Source: Pseudonocardia sp. HH130629-09 (GTDB lineage Bacteria > Actinomycetota > Actinomycetes > Mycobacteriales > Pseudonocardiaceae). From it: 64,000 nt of DNA. The stretch spans positions 5,890,001-5,954,000 of the forward strand of contig NZ_CP011868.1 of the NCBI RefSeq assembly GCF_001294645.1, read 5' to 3'. Positions 37,988-46,102 of this stretch are shown one piece after another (the first letter of the stretch is position 1; each line of letters starts with the position of its first letter). The notes under the pieces were generated by a model. It saw only the letters and a program-made list of their open reading frames with translations. It was not told the DNA's origin and did not search any database. The position numbers and the translations under genes were made by a program.

Positions 37988-38632
37988 ATGCTGGACTTCG
38001 CGGTCCTCGGCCTGCTCCAGGACGGTCCGCTGCACGGGTACGAGCTGCGCAAGCAGCTCGGTCGCCGGCTCGGCGGCTTCCGCGCGTTCTCCTACGGCTC
38101 GTTGTACCCGGCCCTGCGCCGGCTGCTCCGGGCCGGGTCGATCGCGGAGACCACCGACGAGGCGGGTGATCAGTACGGACGCACTCCGGGACGGCTGCGA
38201 CGGGGCAGGCGGGTCTACCGCATCACCCCGGCGGGCCGGGACCGGTTCGCTGCCATGCTCGCCGAGGCCGGCCCCCAGGCCTGGGAGGACGGAAGCTTCG
38301 ACGTGCACCTGGCGTTCTTCGCGCGGACACCGGCGGAGACCAGGATCCGGATCCTGGAGGGCCGCAGACGGGCCGTCGAGGAACGCCGGGACGGCCTGCG
38401 CACCGCGCTCGGCAGACCCTGCGAGGGCGTCGACCGCTACACCCGCGAGCTGCACCGGCTCGGGCTGGAGTGCTCCGAGCGCGAGGTGTGCTGGCTGAAC
38501 GAGCTGATCGCGACCGAACGGGCCGAGCAGGATGCCACGGACGGCCGTGACGAGAGGACCTTCCCCGGCGGCGGGCCATCCCGGCCCGCGACCGGCGGGG
38601 TACGACAGGACGAGACAACAGGAGGAGCCTGA
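37988..38632 (+). CDS. PadR family transcriptional regulator
   Basis: A 214-residue winged-helix protein. The PadR domain spans residues 1-90 with MLDFAVLGLLQDGPLHGYEL, FSYGSLYPALRRLLRAG and the wing RVYRITPAGRDRF. A helical C-terminal dimerisation region (ERRDGLRTALGRPC and on) follows. It is the counterpart of Rv0047c, which precedes ino1. A GGAGGAGG ribosome site fits the ATG. The stop is 1 base from the ino1 ATG and the ino1 ribosome site lies in padR, so the pair is one operon. It probably represses inositol synthesis and itself. Confidence 0.92.
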   Translation: MLDFAVLGLLQDGPLHGYELRKQLGRRLGGFRAFSYGSLYPALRRLLRAGSIAETTDEAGDQYGRTPGRLRRGRRVYRITPAGRDRFAAMLAEAGPQAWEDGSFDVHLAFFARTPAETRIRILEGRRRAVEERRDGLRTALGRPCEGVDRYTRELHRLGLECSEREVCWLNELIATERAEQDATDGRDERTFPGGGPSRPATGGVRQDETTGGA

Positions 38633-38633
38633 C

Positions 38634-39713
38634 ATGAGCCAGGTTCGGGTGGCGGTCGTCGGCGTGGGCAACTGCGCGGCATCGCTGGTCCAGGGGGTTC
38701 ACTACTACGCGGACGCCGATCCGTCGACCCAGGTCCCCGGCCTGATGCACGTCGACTTCGGCGGGTACCACGTCCGGGACGTGACCTTCGTGGCCGCGTT
38801 CGACGTCGACGCGAAGAAGGTCGGTCAGGATCTCGCCGACGCGATCTCGGCCAGTGAGAACAACACGGTCAAGATCGCGGACGTGCCGCCGCTCGGGGTG
38901 ACCGTGCAGCGCGGGCCGACCCTCGACGGTCTCGGCCGCTTCTACCGGGAGACCATCACCGAGGCCGACGGCGAGCCCGTCGACGTCGTGCAGGTGCTGC
39001 GCGACACCGAGGCCGACGTGCTGGTGTCCTACCTGCCGGTGGGCAGCGAGGACGCCGACCGGTTCTACGCACAGGCCGCGCTGGACGCGGGTGTCGCCTT
39101 CGTCAACGCGCTGCCGGTGTTCATCGCCTCGGACCCGGAGTGGGCGGAGAAGTTCCGTGCGGCCGGCGTCCCGATCGTCGGCGACGACATCAAGTCCCAG
39201 GTCGGCGCGACCATCACCCACCGGGTGCTGGCGAAGCTGTTCGAGGACCGCGGCGTGCAGCTGGACCGCACGATGCAGCTCAACGTGGGCGGGAACATGG
39301 ACTTCCTGAACATGAAGGAGCTCGAGCGGCTGGAGTCCAAGAAGGTCTCCAAGACCCAGGCCGTCACCTCGCAGGTGGACCGGGACATGGGCAAGGGCAA
39401 CGTGCACATCGGCCCGTCGGACTACGTGTCCTGGCTGGACGACCGCAAGTGGGCCTACGTCCGGCTCGAGGGCCGCGCGTTCGGTGACGTCCCGCTGAAC
39501 CTGGAGTACAAGCTCGAGGTCTGGGACTCCCCGAACTCCGCGGGCATCATCATCGACGCGGTGCGGGCGGCCAAGATCGCCAAGGACCGCGGCATCGGCG
39601 GACCGGTCCTGTCGGCGTCGAGCTACTTCATGAAGTCGCCGCCGGAGCAGTACCGCGACTCCGAGGCACGCGACAAGGTCGAGGCGTTCATCCGGGGCGA
39701 GATCGACAACTGA
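38634..39713 (+). CDS. ino1: Inositol-3-phosphate synthase
   Basis: A 359-residue NAD-dependent synthase that turns glucose 6-phosphate into inositol 3-phosphate, the first step to phosphatidylinositol and mycothiol. The Rossmann motif VGVGNCAASLVQG is near residue 9. LPVFIASDPEW, DDIKSQVGATITHR, LNVGGNMDFLNM and SYFMKSPPEQ are all conserved and intact. The length is that of the short actinobacterial class (mycobacterial 367 residues). It starts with ATG one base after padR. A strong terminator follows 17 bases after its stop. Confidence 0.97.
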   Translation: MSQVRVAVVGVGNCAASLVQGVHYYADADPSTQVPGLMHVDFGGYHVRDVTFVAAFDVDAKKVGQDLADAISASENNTVKIADVPPLGVTVQRGPTLDGLGRFYRETITEADGEPVDVVQVLRDTEADVLVSYLPVGSEDADRFYAQAALDAGVAFVNALPVFIASDPEWAEKFRAAGVPIVGDDIKSQVGATITHRVLAKLFEDRGVQLDRTMQLNVGGNMDFLNMKELERLESKKVSKTQAVTSQVDRDMGKGNVHIGPSDYVSWLDDRKWAYVRLEGRAFGDVPLNLEYKLEVWDSPNSAGIIIDAVRAAKIAKDRGIGGPVLSASSYFMKSPPEQYRDSEARDKVEAFIRGEIDN

Positions 39714-40079
39714 TCGGTTTCTCGGTACAACGGCCCGGGGACGACCGCGCAGGTCATCCCCGGGCCGTTCCCGTACCGGAGATGTTCCGGAATCTGAAGT
39801 TACCGATCCGGAATGTTCTCGTTATTCGTCGTGATCGCAGTCAAGCAATGAATGTGTTCTGCGTCATTTAATCGAGCAATATCTGTTCGTAATGTGCGGT
39901 CCGGCCTTGCGCGACCACCGCCCATCCGGGGTGAGGGGTGCAGGGTCACCGCCGGGCGACGACGCGGGCGGGTCGTGAGCGCTGTCCGGTCTCCCCACCG
40001 GAACTTCCCCTTCGTACCGGCGTCCACGGGTCCCGCCCCGACCGCTCCTCCGGTGGTGCAACATCCCGAGGACCCCACC
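39714..40079. other. Region between ino1 and the NlpC/P60 gene, with an AT-rich block
   Basis: After the ino1 terminator the sequence at 39785-39900 is strikingly AT-rich for this genome (words such as GTTATTCG, TTTAATCG, CAATATCTG). GC-rich leader sequence then leads to the GTG at 40080. The block probably holds the promoter of the secreted hydrolase. NlpC/P60 genes of actinobacteria are often preceded by a c-di-AMP riboswitch, but I could not match its conserved elements here. Confidence 0.45.
39730..39768 (+). terminator. Terminator of the padR-ino1 operon
   Basis: A 17-bp stem with one mismatch or wobble (ACGGCCCGGGGA on the left, TCCCCGGGCCGT on the right) closes a 5-base loop, and the RNA then reads TCCCGT. 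It starts 17 bases after the ino1 stop codon. Confidence 0.85.
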
Positions 40080-40682
40080 GTGCCCCAGCGTCATTCCGCT
40101 CCGGCGCTCCGCGTCGCCGTCGTGGCCACCACTGCCGCCGCGGCCGCAGTTCTGTCCGTGCTCCCCGCCGCCACCGCGGCCCCCACGGGCACCACCGCCG
40201 CCGCGGCACCCACCGCGGAGACCGTGACCCGTGCCGTCGCCCCGGCCGCGAACGTGCTGCCGACGCGCGGCGCGAACCCGGCCGCGCTCTCGGTCTCCTC
40301 CGCGGCGCAGGCCGCCGCCCCGGCCGCGCAGGCCGCCGCCGCACGCAGCGGCGCGATGTCGACCGCGCTGGCCCAGCTCGGCAAGCCCTACCGCTGGGGC
40401 GCCACCGGCCCGAGCGCGTTCGACTGCTCCGGCCTGGTCCGCTACGCCTTCGCCAAGGCGGGCAAGGACCTGCCCCGCACGAGCCGTGCCCAGGCCCAGG
40501 TGGGCACCCCGGTGTCGAAGTCGAACCTCAAGCCCGGTGACCTGGTCTTCTTCTACAGCCCGGTCAGCCACGTCGGCATCTACATCGGCGGCGGCCAGAT
40601 CGTGCACGCCTCCACGAGCGGTCAGCCGGTGAAGATCTCCGACGTCGACCGGATGCCGTTCAACTCGGCCCGCCGGGTCTGA
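40080..40682 (+). CDS. Secreted NlpC/P60 peptidoglycan endopeptidase
   Basis: A 200-residue exported protein. A Sec signal peptide covers residues 1-34, with an Ala-rich core ending PAATAAP. An Ala/Pro/Thr linker follows to about residue 88. The NlpC/P60 domain contains WGATGPSAFDCSGLVRYAF with catalytic Cys116, SHVGIYIG with His164, and HAST with the polar residue at His176. Such enzymes cut the stem peptide (D-Glu to diamino acid) during cell separation. The GTG at 40080 follows CGAGGA. It is monocistronic, between two hairpins. Confidence 0.92.
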   Translation: MPQRHSAPALRVAVVATTAAAAAVLSVLPAATAAPTGTTAAAAPTAETVTRAVAPAANVLPTRGANPAALSVSSAAQAAAPAAQAAAARSGAMSTALAQLGKPYRWGATGPSAFDCSGLVRYAFAKAGKDLPRTSRAQAQVGTPVSKSNLKPGDLVFFYSPVSHVGIYIGGGQIVHASTSGQPVKISDVDRMPFNSARRV

Positions 40683-40732
40683 GAGAAGCGTGCGGAACGA
40701 AGCTCGGCTCTGAACGCACCCGCTCCTCGGTA

Positions 40733-40770
40733 CGACCGGCCCCGTCCGCGCGCAGGACGGGGCCGGTCGT
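40733..40770 (+). terminator. Terminator after the NlpC/P60 gene
   Basis: A GC-rich stem of about 15 bp (ACGACCGGCCC on the left, GGGGCCGGTCGT on the right) with a loop of about 7 bases lies 50 bases after the stop. The next gene has its own -10 hexamer immediately downstream. Confidence 0.75.
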
Positions 40771-40784
40771 CGTAGGTTCACCGG

Positions 40785-41525
40785 ATGACCGCTCCCCGCC
40801 GCCCGCTCGCCCTGATCACCGGTGCCTCCCAGGGCATCGGCGCCGCCACCGCCCGGCTGCTCGCGCCGCGCTACGACCTGGTCCTCGGCGGACGGGACGA
40901 GAAGCGGCTGGAGGCCCTCGCCGACGAGCTGACCGAGGCGGGCCCGGTCGCGGTCCGCACCATGGCCGTCGAACTCACCGACGACGACGCGCTGGCCACC
41001 GCCCTCGACGGCATCGACCGGCTCGACGCGCTGGTCCACTCGGCCGGGGTCGGGGAGCTGGGCACCGTCGAGGAGACCACCGCGCAGACCTGGCGCCACC
41101 AGTTCGACGTCAACGTCGTCGCGGTCGCCGAGACGACCCGGCTGCTGCTGCCCGCGCTGCGCGCGGCCGGGACGGACACCGGGGCCGACGTCGTGCTCGT
41201 CAACTCCGGCGCCGGGCTCACCGCCCGCCCGGGTTGGGGTTCCTACGCGGCCAGCAAGTTCGCGCTGCGCGCCTTCGGCGAGGCGCTGCGTGCCGAGGAG
41301 TCCAGCAACGGCATCCGGGTCACCTCCGTGCACCCGGGCCGGGTGGACACCGCGATGCAGGAGCGGGTCGTGGCCCAGGAGGCGACCGCAGCCGGGACGG
41401 CGGACGGCGGGTACGACGGCTCCAAGTTCCTGCGCCCCGAGTCGGTCGGCGCCGCGATCCTGGCCGCGCTGACCGCGACCCGCGACGCCCACTTCACCGA
41501 GATCATGGTGCGCCCGCAGGGCTGA
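40785..41525 (+). CDS. Short-chain dehydrogenase/reductase
   Basis: A 246-residue classical SDR. The NAD(P)-binding TGASQGIG is at residues 12-19, the NSG strand at 140-142 holds the catalytic Ser141, and Tyr154 and Lys158 lie in SYAASKFALRA. An Arg in the LGGRDEKR loop suggests preference for NADPH. The substrate is unknown. TAGGTT lies 6 bases before the ATG, fitting a leaderless mRNA. The 3' end overlaps the 3' end of the LysR gene by 23 bases, so the two are convergent and share sequence. Confidence 0.92.
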   Translation: MTAPRRPLALITGASQGIGAATARLLAPRYDLVLGGRDEKRLEALADELTEAGPVAVRTMAVELTDDDALATALDGIDRLDALVHSAGVGELGTVEETTAQTWRHQFDVNVVAVAETTRLLLPALRAAGTDTGADVVLVNSGAGLTARPGWGSYAASKFALRAFGEALRAEESSNGIRVTSVHPGRVDTAMQERVVAQEATAAGTADGGYDGSKFLRPESVGAAILAALTATRDAHFTEIMVRPQG

Positions 41526-42408
41526 GGGCGGACTGCGCGCGCAGCTCGTCGAGCGCCGCCAGCAGCGGCGGCGCGGCAGCGGCGGCGTCCCGGACCACCG
41601 CGAGGATCGTCCGCACCGGTGTGGGGCGCACGACCGGCACCGCGCAGGTCCCGGCCGGCAGGTCGACGGCCCCGAGCCGGGGGAGCACGGTGACTCCGAT
41701 GCCGGCGGCGACGAAGGCCAGCGCCGTGCGGTAGTCGTGGGCCTCGACGTGGAACGGCGGGCGGAACCCGGCGGCGGCGCAGGCCTCGACCAGGTTACGC
41801 CGGCACCACCCGCGGGCGAAGTCGTTGTCCACCCATCGCTGCCCGGCCAGGTCTGCCAGGTCGACCTGCTCCGCCCCGGCCAGCGGGTGATCGTCGGGCA
41901 GCACCACGACGTAGGGGTCGTCGAGCAGGTGGTGCACCGAGAACCCGGGCCAGGCCTCGTAATCCGGTCGCTCGACGGCGATCTGCAGGTCCGAGCGGTC
42001 GGCCGGGTCGTCGGGCAGCCACTCGCGCAGGGCCAGGTCGAGCAGGACACCCGGGAAGCCACCGGTCAGCCTGCGCACGACCCGCGGCATCCAGGCGGAC
42101 CCGACGGAGGCGAAGTAGGCCACCGACAGCGACCCGGTGCGCCCGGTGCGCAGGTCCTCGACGAGCACCTGGGCCTCCCCGAGCCGGGCCAGCACCGCGT
42201 CCGCCTGTTCGGCCAGCAGCAGCCCGGCCGCGGTCGGCCGCAGCCCGCGGCCCACCCGCTCGAACAGCACCAGACCGGTCTCGCGGGCGAGCGCGGTGAC
42301 GTGCTGGCTCACCGCCGACGGCGTGTACCCCAGGTTGGCGGCGGCGGACTGTACCGACCCACCGGCCACGACCGACCGGAAGATCATCAGGCGATGGGTG
42401 TCGAGCAC
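41503..42408 (-). CDS. LysR family transcriptional regulator
   Basis: A 301-residue LysR protein. The helix-turn-helix is at residues 1-60 (RLMIFRSVVAGGSVQSAAAN, YTPSAVSQHVTAL). The substrate-binding domain runs from about residue 88 (GSLSVAYFASVGSAW) to the C-terminus. It lies divergent from a small ORF and an EamA transporter gene, which it probably controls from the 80-base spacer. The GTG at 42408 gives the standard start MLDTHRL. The end overlaps the SDR gene by 23 bases. Confidence 0.93.
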   Translation of the reverse strand: MLDTHRLMIFRSVVAGGSVQSAAANLGYTPSAVSQHVTALARETGLVLFERVGRGLRPTAAGLLLAEQADAVLARLGEAQVLVEDLRTGRTGSLSVAYFASVGSAWMPRVVRRLTGGFPGVLLDLALREWLPDDPADRSDLQIAVERPDYEAWPGFSVHHLLDDPYVVVLPDDHPLAGAEQVDLADLAGQRWVDNDFARGWCRRNLVEACAAAGFRPPFHVEAHDYRTALAFVAAGIGVTVLPRLGAVDLPAGTCAVPVVRPTPVRTILAVVRDAAAAAPPLLAALDELRAQSALSPAGAP

Positions 42409-42490
42409 CACCCGACCGTACAGCAGAACTGAATCCAGGAACAGAACATGTCGCTGGTGCTGAACCGTGGGGCGGTCCGACGATGTCCTC

Positions 42491-42625
42491 ATGACCACCG
42501 TGCACCTGGGGCTGCTCGCCCTCACCACACCCGCCGCCCTCGCCGCGCTGTACAGGTCGTTCCGGGACCGACCGCGACGGTTGCCCGTCCGCACCGGCTA
42601 CGACACCCGCCGGCCCACCCTGTGA
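42491..42625 (+). CDS. 44-aa small membrane-like peptide, upstream of and coupled to the EamA gene
   Basis: A small ORF starting MTTVHLGLLALTTPAALAAL with one hydrophobic segment, then a basic tail ending VRTGYDTRRPTL. Its TGA overlaps the GTG of the EamA gene in the form GTGA. The codon choice is like that of real genes here, with G/C in most third positions. It fills the gap between the LysR and transporter genes exactly. It could be a helper peptide, or a leader whose translation delivers ribosomes to the transporter start. Confidence 0.5.
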   Translation: MTTVHLGLLALTTPAALAALYRSFRDRPRRLPVRTGYDTRRPTL

Positions 42626-43644
42626 GCCCCGCGACCCGGTCCCGGCTGCTGCCGCTCGCCGCCGCGGCCACCACCGTCGTGCTGTGGGCCTCGGCGTTCG
42701 TGGCCATTCGCGCCGTCGGTCACGACCTGTCCCCGGGTGCGCTGGCCCTGGGGCGGATGCTGCTCGGGGCCCTGACCCTGACCGCGATCCTGAGCGTCGT
42801 CCGCGCCCGGAGACGCACCTCCGGCCCACCGCTGCCCCGCGGACGCCTGCTGGCCGCGGTGGCGATCTGGGGTGCGGCCTGGTTCGGCGTCTACAACCTC
42901 GCGCTGAACGCGGCCGAGCGGCACCTCGACGCCGGCACCACCGCGCTGCTGGTGAACGTGGCGCCGGTGGTCGTCGCCGTCCTGGCCGGGCTGCTGCTCG
43001 GGGAGGGCTTCCCCGCGCGGCTGCTGGCCGGGATGGGCGTCGCGTTCGCCGGGGTGGCGCTGATCGCGGCTGCCTCCTCCGCCGGGGGCGTCGACCTGTC
43101 CGGGGTGCTGCTGGGGCTGCTCGCCGCGCTGGTCTACGCGGGTGCGGCCGTCGCGCAGAAGCGGCTGCTGCCCCGGGTGGACGCCCTGACGATGACCTGG
43201 ACCGGCGCCGTCGCCGGGGCCGTCGCGCTGCTGCCGTTCCTGCCGTCACTGGTCGCCGAGCTCGCCACCGCACCGGCGACCGCCGTCGCCGGCGTCGTCT
43301 ACCTGGGGGTGTTCCCGACCGGCGTCGCGTTCCTGACCTGGGGGTACGCCCTCACCCGCACCACAGCGGGCAAGCTGGCCGCGACCACGTACGCGATCCC
43401 GCCGCTGGTGGTCGGGCTGTCCTGGGCGCTGCTCGGGGAGGTGCCCGCACCGGCCGCGCTCGCCGGCGGCCTGCTCTGCCTGGTCGGCGTCGCCGTCGCC
43501 ACCCGTCCGGCCGGGTCCCGGGGTCGGGGATCCTCCGAACGACCGCCCCCGCTGACCGGCTCGGTCACTACGCTCGACGGGCATGGGGGAGTCCAGGGAC
43601 GACGAGCGGTCCGTGCTGCGGGTGTCGGACGCCGAACGGAATGA
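42622..43644 (+). CDS. EamA/DMT family permease
   Basis: A 340-residue protein with ten hydrophobic segments in two EamA repeats (VLWASAFVAIRAVGHDLSPG in the first, GLLAALVYAGAAVAQKRLL in the second). Members export amino acids or other metabolites. The GTG start overlaps the small ORF upstream. Under likely LysR control from the divergent promoter. The last 30 residues are polar and run 62 bases into the DUF1707 gene, so the natural stop may have been lost and replaced by a later one. Confidence 0.9.
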   Translation: MSPATRSRLLPLAAAATTVVLWASAFVAIRAVGHDLSPGALALGRMLLGALTLTAILSVVRARRRTSGPPLPRGRLLAAVAIWGAAWFGVYNLALNAAERHLDAGTTALLVNVAPVVVAVLAGLLLGEGFPARLLAGMGVAFAGVALIAAASSAGGVDLSGVLLGLLAALVYAGAAVAQKRLLPRVDALTMTWTGAVAGAVALLPFLPSLVAELATAPATAVAGVVYLGVFPTGVAFLTWGYALTRTTAGKLAATTYAIPPLVVGLSWALLGEVPAPAALAGGLLCLVGVAVATRPAGSRGRGSSERPPPLTGSVTTLDGHGGVQGRRAVRAAGVGRRTE

Positions 43645-44047
43645 GGTCGCGGAACGGCTGACGCTGGCGCACGACGAAGGCCGGCTGTCCCTGACCGAGT
43701 ACGACGAGCGGTTGCAGCAGGCCTACGCGGCGACCGTCCGCGCGGATCTCGACCGGCTGGTCGCCGACCTGCCCGCGGTGGAGCGCACGGCCCTGCCGTC
43801 GGTGCGCGCCGAGACCGCGGAGGTGGAGAAGGCCGAGGCGAGGCGTGAGCACCTCACCGAGTGGCGGTCGTGGGCCGGCACCGCGGTCATCCTGACCGGC
43901 ATCTGGGTGGTGACCGCGGTCTCCGCGGCCTCCGACGGGGAGGGACTCCCGTTCTTCTGGCCGATGGTGCCGATGGGGATCTGGGCCGCGGTCCTCATCG
44001 CACAGTTCTTCTTCGGCTCCGATGACGAGGACGACGACGAGGACTGA
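43583..44047 (+). CDS. DUF1707 membrane protein
   Basis: A 154-residue protein. The DUF1707 domain is at residues 8-62 (LRVSDAERNEVAERLTLAHD, GRLSLTEYDERLQQAYAA, LDRLVADLP), a short helical module common in actinobacteria. Two hydrophobic segments (95-115, 122-142) and an acidic tail DDEDDDED follow. The role is unknown. TACGCT lies 8 bases before the ATG, within the end of the EamA gene, so it probably has its own leaderless promoter. The insertion island begins 26 bases after its stop. Confidence 0.85.
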   Translation: MGESRDDERSVLRVSDAERNEVAERLTLAHDEGRLSLTEYDERLQQAYAATVRADLDRLVADLPAVERTALPSVRAETAEVEKAEARREHLTEWRSWAGTAVILTGIWVVTAVSAASDGEGLPFFWPMVPMGIWAAVLIAQFFFGSDDEDDDED

Positions 44048-44086
44048 CGACGAGGGCCGACGCGAGGACCTAGGTGTACCCGGCCA

Positions 44087-45082
44087 TCAGGTTGGTGACA
44101 GGCGGCTGAGCGGGGGTCGTCCTCCGAGCGCACTGTGACCCCGTCGAGTGTTGTAGTGCTCGATCCACGGGGCAAGCGCGGCAGCGCGTTGGGCGTTGCT
44201 GGTGAAGACCTGCCGGTATGCCCATTCGGTGGCCAGGGTGCGGTTAAGGCGTTCGACCTTGCCGTTCTGCCAGGGGCAGTGCGGCTTGATGAACACCTGC
44301 TTGGCCTCGAGCTCGGCGACGACGCCACGCAACGAATGCTGGTACGCCCAGGCATTGTCGGTCATGATCCGCTCGATCCTGGTGATTCCGTGGGCGGCGA
44401 AGTAGCCGGCGGCCCGGCGTAGGAACCCGGCGCAGGTGCGGCCCTTCTCGTCGGGTAGGACCTCGGAGTAGGCCAACCTGGAGTGGTCGTCGACCAGCGA
44501 GTGGATGTAGTCGAACCCGAGTCGGGTGGCGCGGTCGCGGGTGTGTTCGCGGGCGGCCCGGCCGTGCGCGCGCCACCCGCCGCCGTCAGGGATGCGGCCC
44601 AGTTTCTTGACGTCCATGTGCACCAGCTCGCCGGGACGGTCACGCTCGTAGCGGACCGCGGTGGTCTTACTGGCTCGGATCACGGTCCCGGTGACCGGGT
44701 CGAGTTGACGCAGGTAGGGCACCCGATGGCGGCGCAGGATCCTCGATACCGTCCGAGCCGGGACCGCCAGTTGGGGGCCGATCCGGTCCTGACCCTGACG
44801 CTGCTGCGCACGCAGAGCCAGCACCCGATCCGCGACCGTGGCAGGGGTCCGAGTCGTGCACCGATGCGGTCGCGACGAGCGCTCAACCAGTCCAGCCAGA
44901 CCATGGGCGCGGAAGCGGGCGACCCAGCGATGTGCGCACTGACGCGAGATACCCAGCTCGGCCGCGACGTGTGCACACGGCCTGCCCTGATCGACGACCC
45001 GCTCAACAAGCACACGACGACCGTGCACGGTCAAGCGGGCATTGAGCCTTTCCCAGTAGTGGGGAGCGGCTGGCGGCGACAC
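44087..45082 (-). CDS. IS481 family transposase with a replaced N-terminus
   Basis: The present frame has 331 residues. The helix-turn-helix (HVAAELGISRQCAHRWVARF) and the DDE catalytic core are intact: GELVHMDVKKLG, IMTDNAWAYQ, QNGKVERLNRT. The original protein began at 46045 as MSHRN, then ARLTVHGRRV. The IS5 insertion split it after the fifth codon. Transcription or translation now enters from a GTG at 45082 inside the IS5 end, giving the hybrid start MSPPAAPHYWERLNARL. Activity is possible but the natural promoter is 1 kb away. Confidence 0.88.
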   Translation of the reverse strand: MSPPAAPHYWERLNARLTVHGRRVLVERVVDQGRPCAHVAAELGISRQCAHRWVARFRAHGLAGLVERSSRPHRCTTRTPATVADRVLALRAQQRQGQDRIGPQLAVPARTVSRILRRHRVPYLRQLDPVTGTVIRASKTTAVRYERDRPGELVHMDVKKLGRIPDGGGWRAHGRAAREHTRDRATRLGFDYIHSLVDDHSRLAYSEVLPDEKGRTCAGFLRRAAGYFAAHGITRIERIMTDNAWAYQHSLRGVVAELEAKQVFIKPHCPWQNGKVERLNRTLATEWAYRQVFTSNAQRAAALAPWIEHYNTRRGHSALGGRPPLSRLSPT

Positions 45083-46030
45083 GCCGGGGGCGTGGAGGTG
45101 CTCAACGAGGGTGCGGGACCCCGGTAGAAGAGATCGGTCCGCTCAAAGATCGACTCACCACCGAGGTCCCGCGTGCCCGATCCTGTCACCTACACCGCCG
45201 TGCTCCCGATCGGGGAGCCCACCGCGTCCATGTTGTCGCGGCTGTTGGCCGAGGAACGCCTCCGGCGCGGGACTCGCAGCGGGCGTCGGGCGCTGGACTG
45301 TGACCGCCACGCGGTGCTGGTGCTGCGCTGGTTCCTCGACGCGACCCGGGTCGCCCAGCTCGCCGCCGACAACCGGCTGAGCCTGTCGAGTACCTACCGC
45401 TACCTGCACGAAGGTATCGACGTTCTGGCCGCCGCCGCGCCTGGACTGCCCGGCGCGCTGCTCGCGGCCCGCACCGCCGGGCACACCCACGTTCACCTCG
45501 ACGGCACCGTGATCCACACTGACCGCTCCCGCACTCCCGGACCGACCCCGGGAGTGGATCTGTGGTGGTCGGGTAAGCACCACGTCCACGGCGGGAACGT
45601 TCAGGTCCTCACCGCGCCTGACGGGTGGCCGTTGTGGACCTCCCCGGTGCGCCCGGGCCGCGAGCACGACACCACCTGCGCCCGCGGTCACCCCGGCCTG
45701 CTCGACGCGATCGAGGGCTGGACCGACGACACCCACGTCGTGCTCGCCGACCTCGGCTACGAGGGTGAGAACACCCGCCTGACCTGCCCGTTCAAGACCC
45801 CCACCGGCGGTGGGCTGTCGGTGGACAAGCGCACCGTCAACACGCTGCACTCCGCCGTCAGGGCTGTGGCCGAACGCGGGAACTCCCTGCTCAAGACCAC
45901 CTTCAAGGCGCTACGCCGGGTCAGCTTCTGCCCCTGGCGGATCGGCGCGATCACCGCCGCCGCGCTCGTCCTGCTCCACGTCGAGCACGACCGAACCACA
46001 TGATCAACCAGCACCTACTGGGAAAGGCTC
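45044..46030 (+). mobile_element. IS5 family (ISL2-like) element nested in IS481 A
   Basis: A 987-bp element. Its inverted ends are GAGCCTTTCCCAGTAG at 45044-45059 and the exact complement at 46015-46030. One transposase gene fills it. It lies inside codon 5 of the IS481 transposase, so it inserted later than that element. Confidence 0.92.
45173..46003 (+). CDS. IS5 family transposase (DDE_Tnp_4 type)
   Basis: A 276-residue transposase that cuts and moves the surrounding element. The N-terminal helix-turn-helix is around LAADNRLSLSSTYRYLHEG. The DDE residues lie in HVHLDGTVIHTDR, VVLADLGYEGENT and AERGNSLLK. The frame is uninterrupted and ends 12 bases before the right inverted repeat. GTG at 45173 is used. 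With intact ends and a visible target duplication this copy is probably recent and may be active. Confidence 0.92.
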   Translation: MPDPVTYTAVLPIGEPTASMLSRLLAEERLRRGTRSGRRALDCDRHAVLVLRWFLDATRVAQLAADNRLSLSSTYRYLHEGIDVLAAAAPGLPGALLAARTAGHTHVHLDGTVIHTDRSRTPGPTPGVDLWWSGKHHVHGGNVQVLTAPDGWPLWTSPVRPGREHDTTCARGHPGLLDAIEGWTDDTHVVLADLGYEGENTRLTCPFKTPTGGGLSVDKRTVNTLHSAVRAVAERGNSLLKTTFKALRRVSFCPWRIGAITAAALVLLHVEHDRTT

Positions 46031-46045
46031 ATTACGGTGGGACAC

Positions 46046-46102
46046 GAGAGCCTCCGCGGTGGTGTGGGTCCTAGACAAGCCACACCCCACCCGGAGGCTC
46101 TC
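46046..46102 (-). promoter_or_regulatory. Hairpin covering the ribosome site of IS481 A transposase
   Basis: On the minus strand GAGAGCCTCC pairs with GGAGGCTCTC, which holds the GGAGG ribosome site directly before the original GTG at 46045. A second pair, GTGTGG with CCACAC, extends the stem. The loop contains TTGTCTAGGACC. Confidence 0.6.

Larger units (their letters stand above)
45041..46033. repeat. ATT target duplication of the IS5-type element
   Basis: ATT at 45041-45043 and 46031-46033 directly flank the 987-bp element. Three-base A-N-T duplications are typical of the ISL2 group of the IS5 family. Confidence 0.85.

Noticed and set aside
39780..40079. c-di-AMP (ydaO-type) riboswitch before the NlpC/P60 gene
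   Set aside because: Expected from gene type, but the conserved sequence blocks could not be matched by eye.
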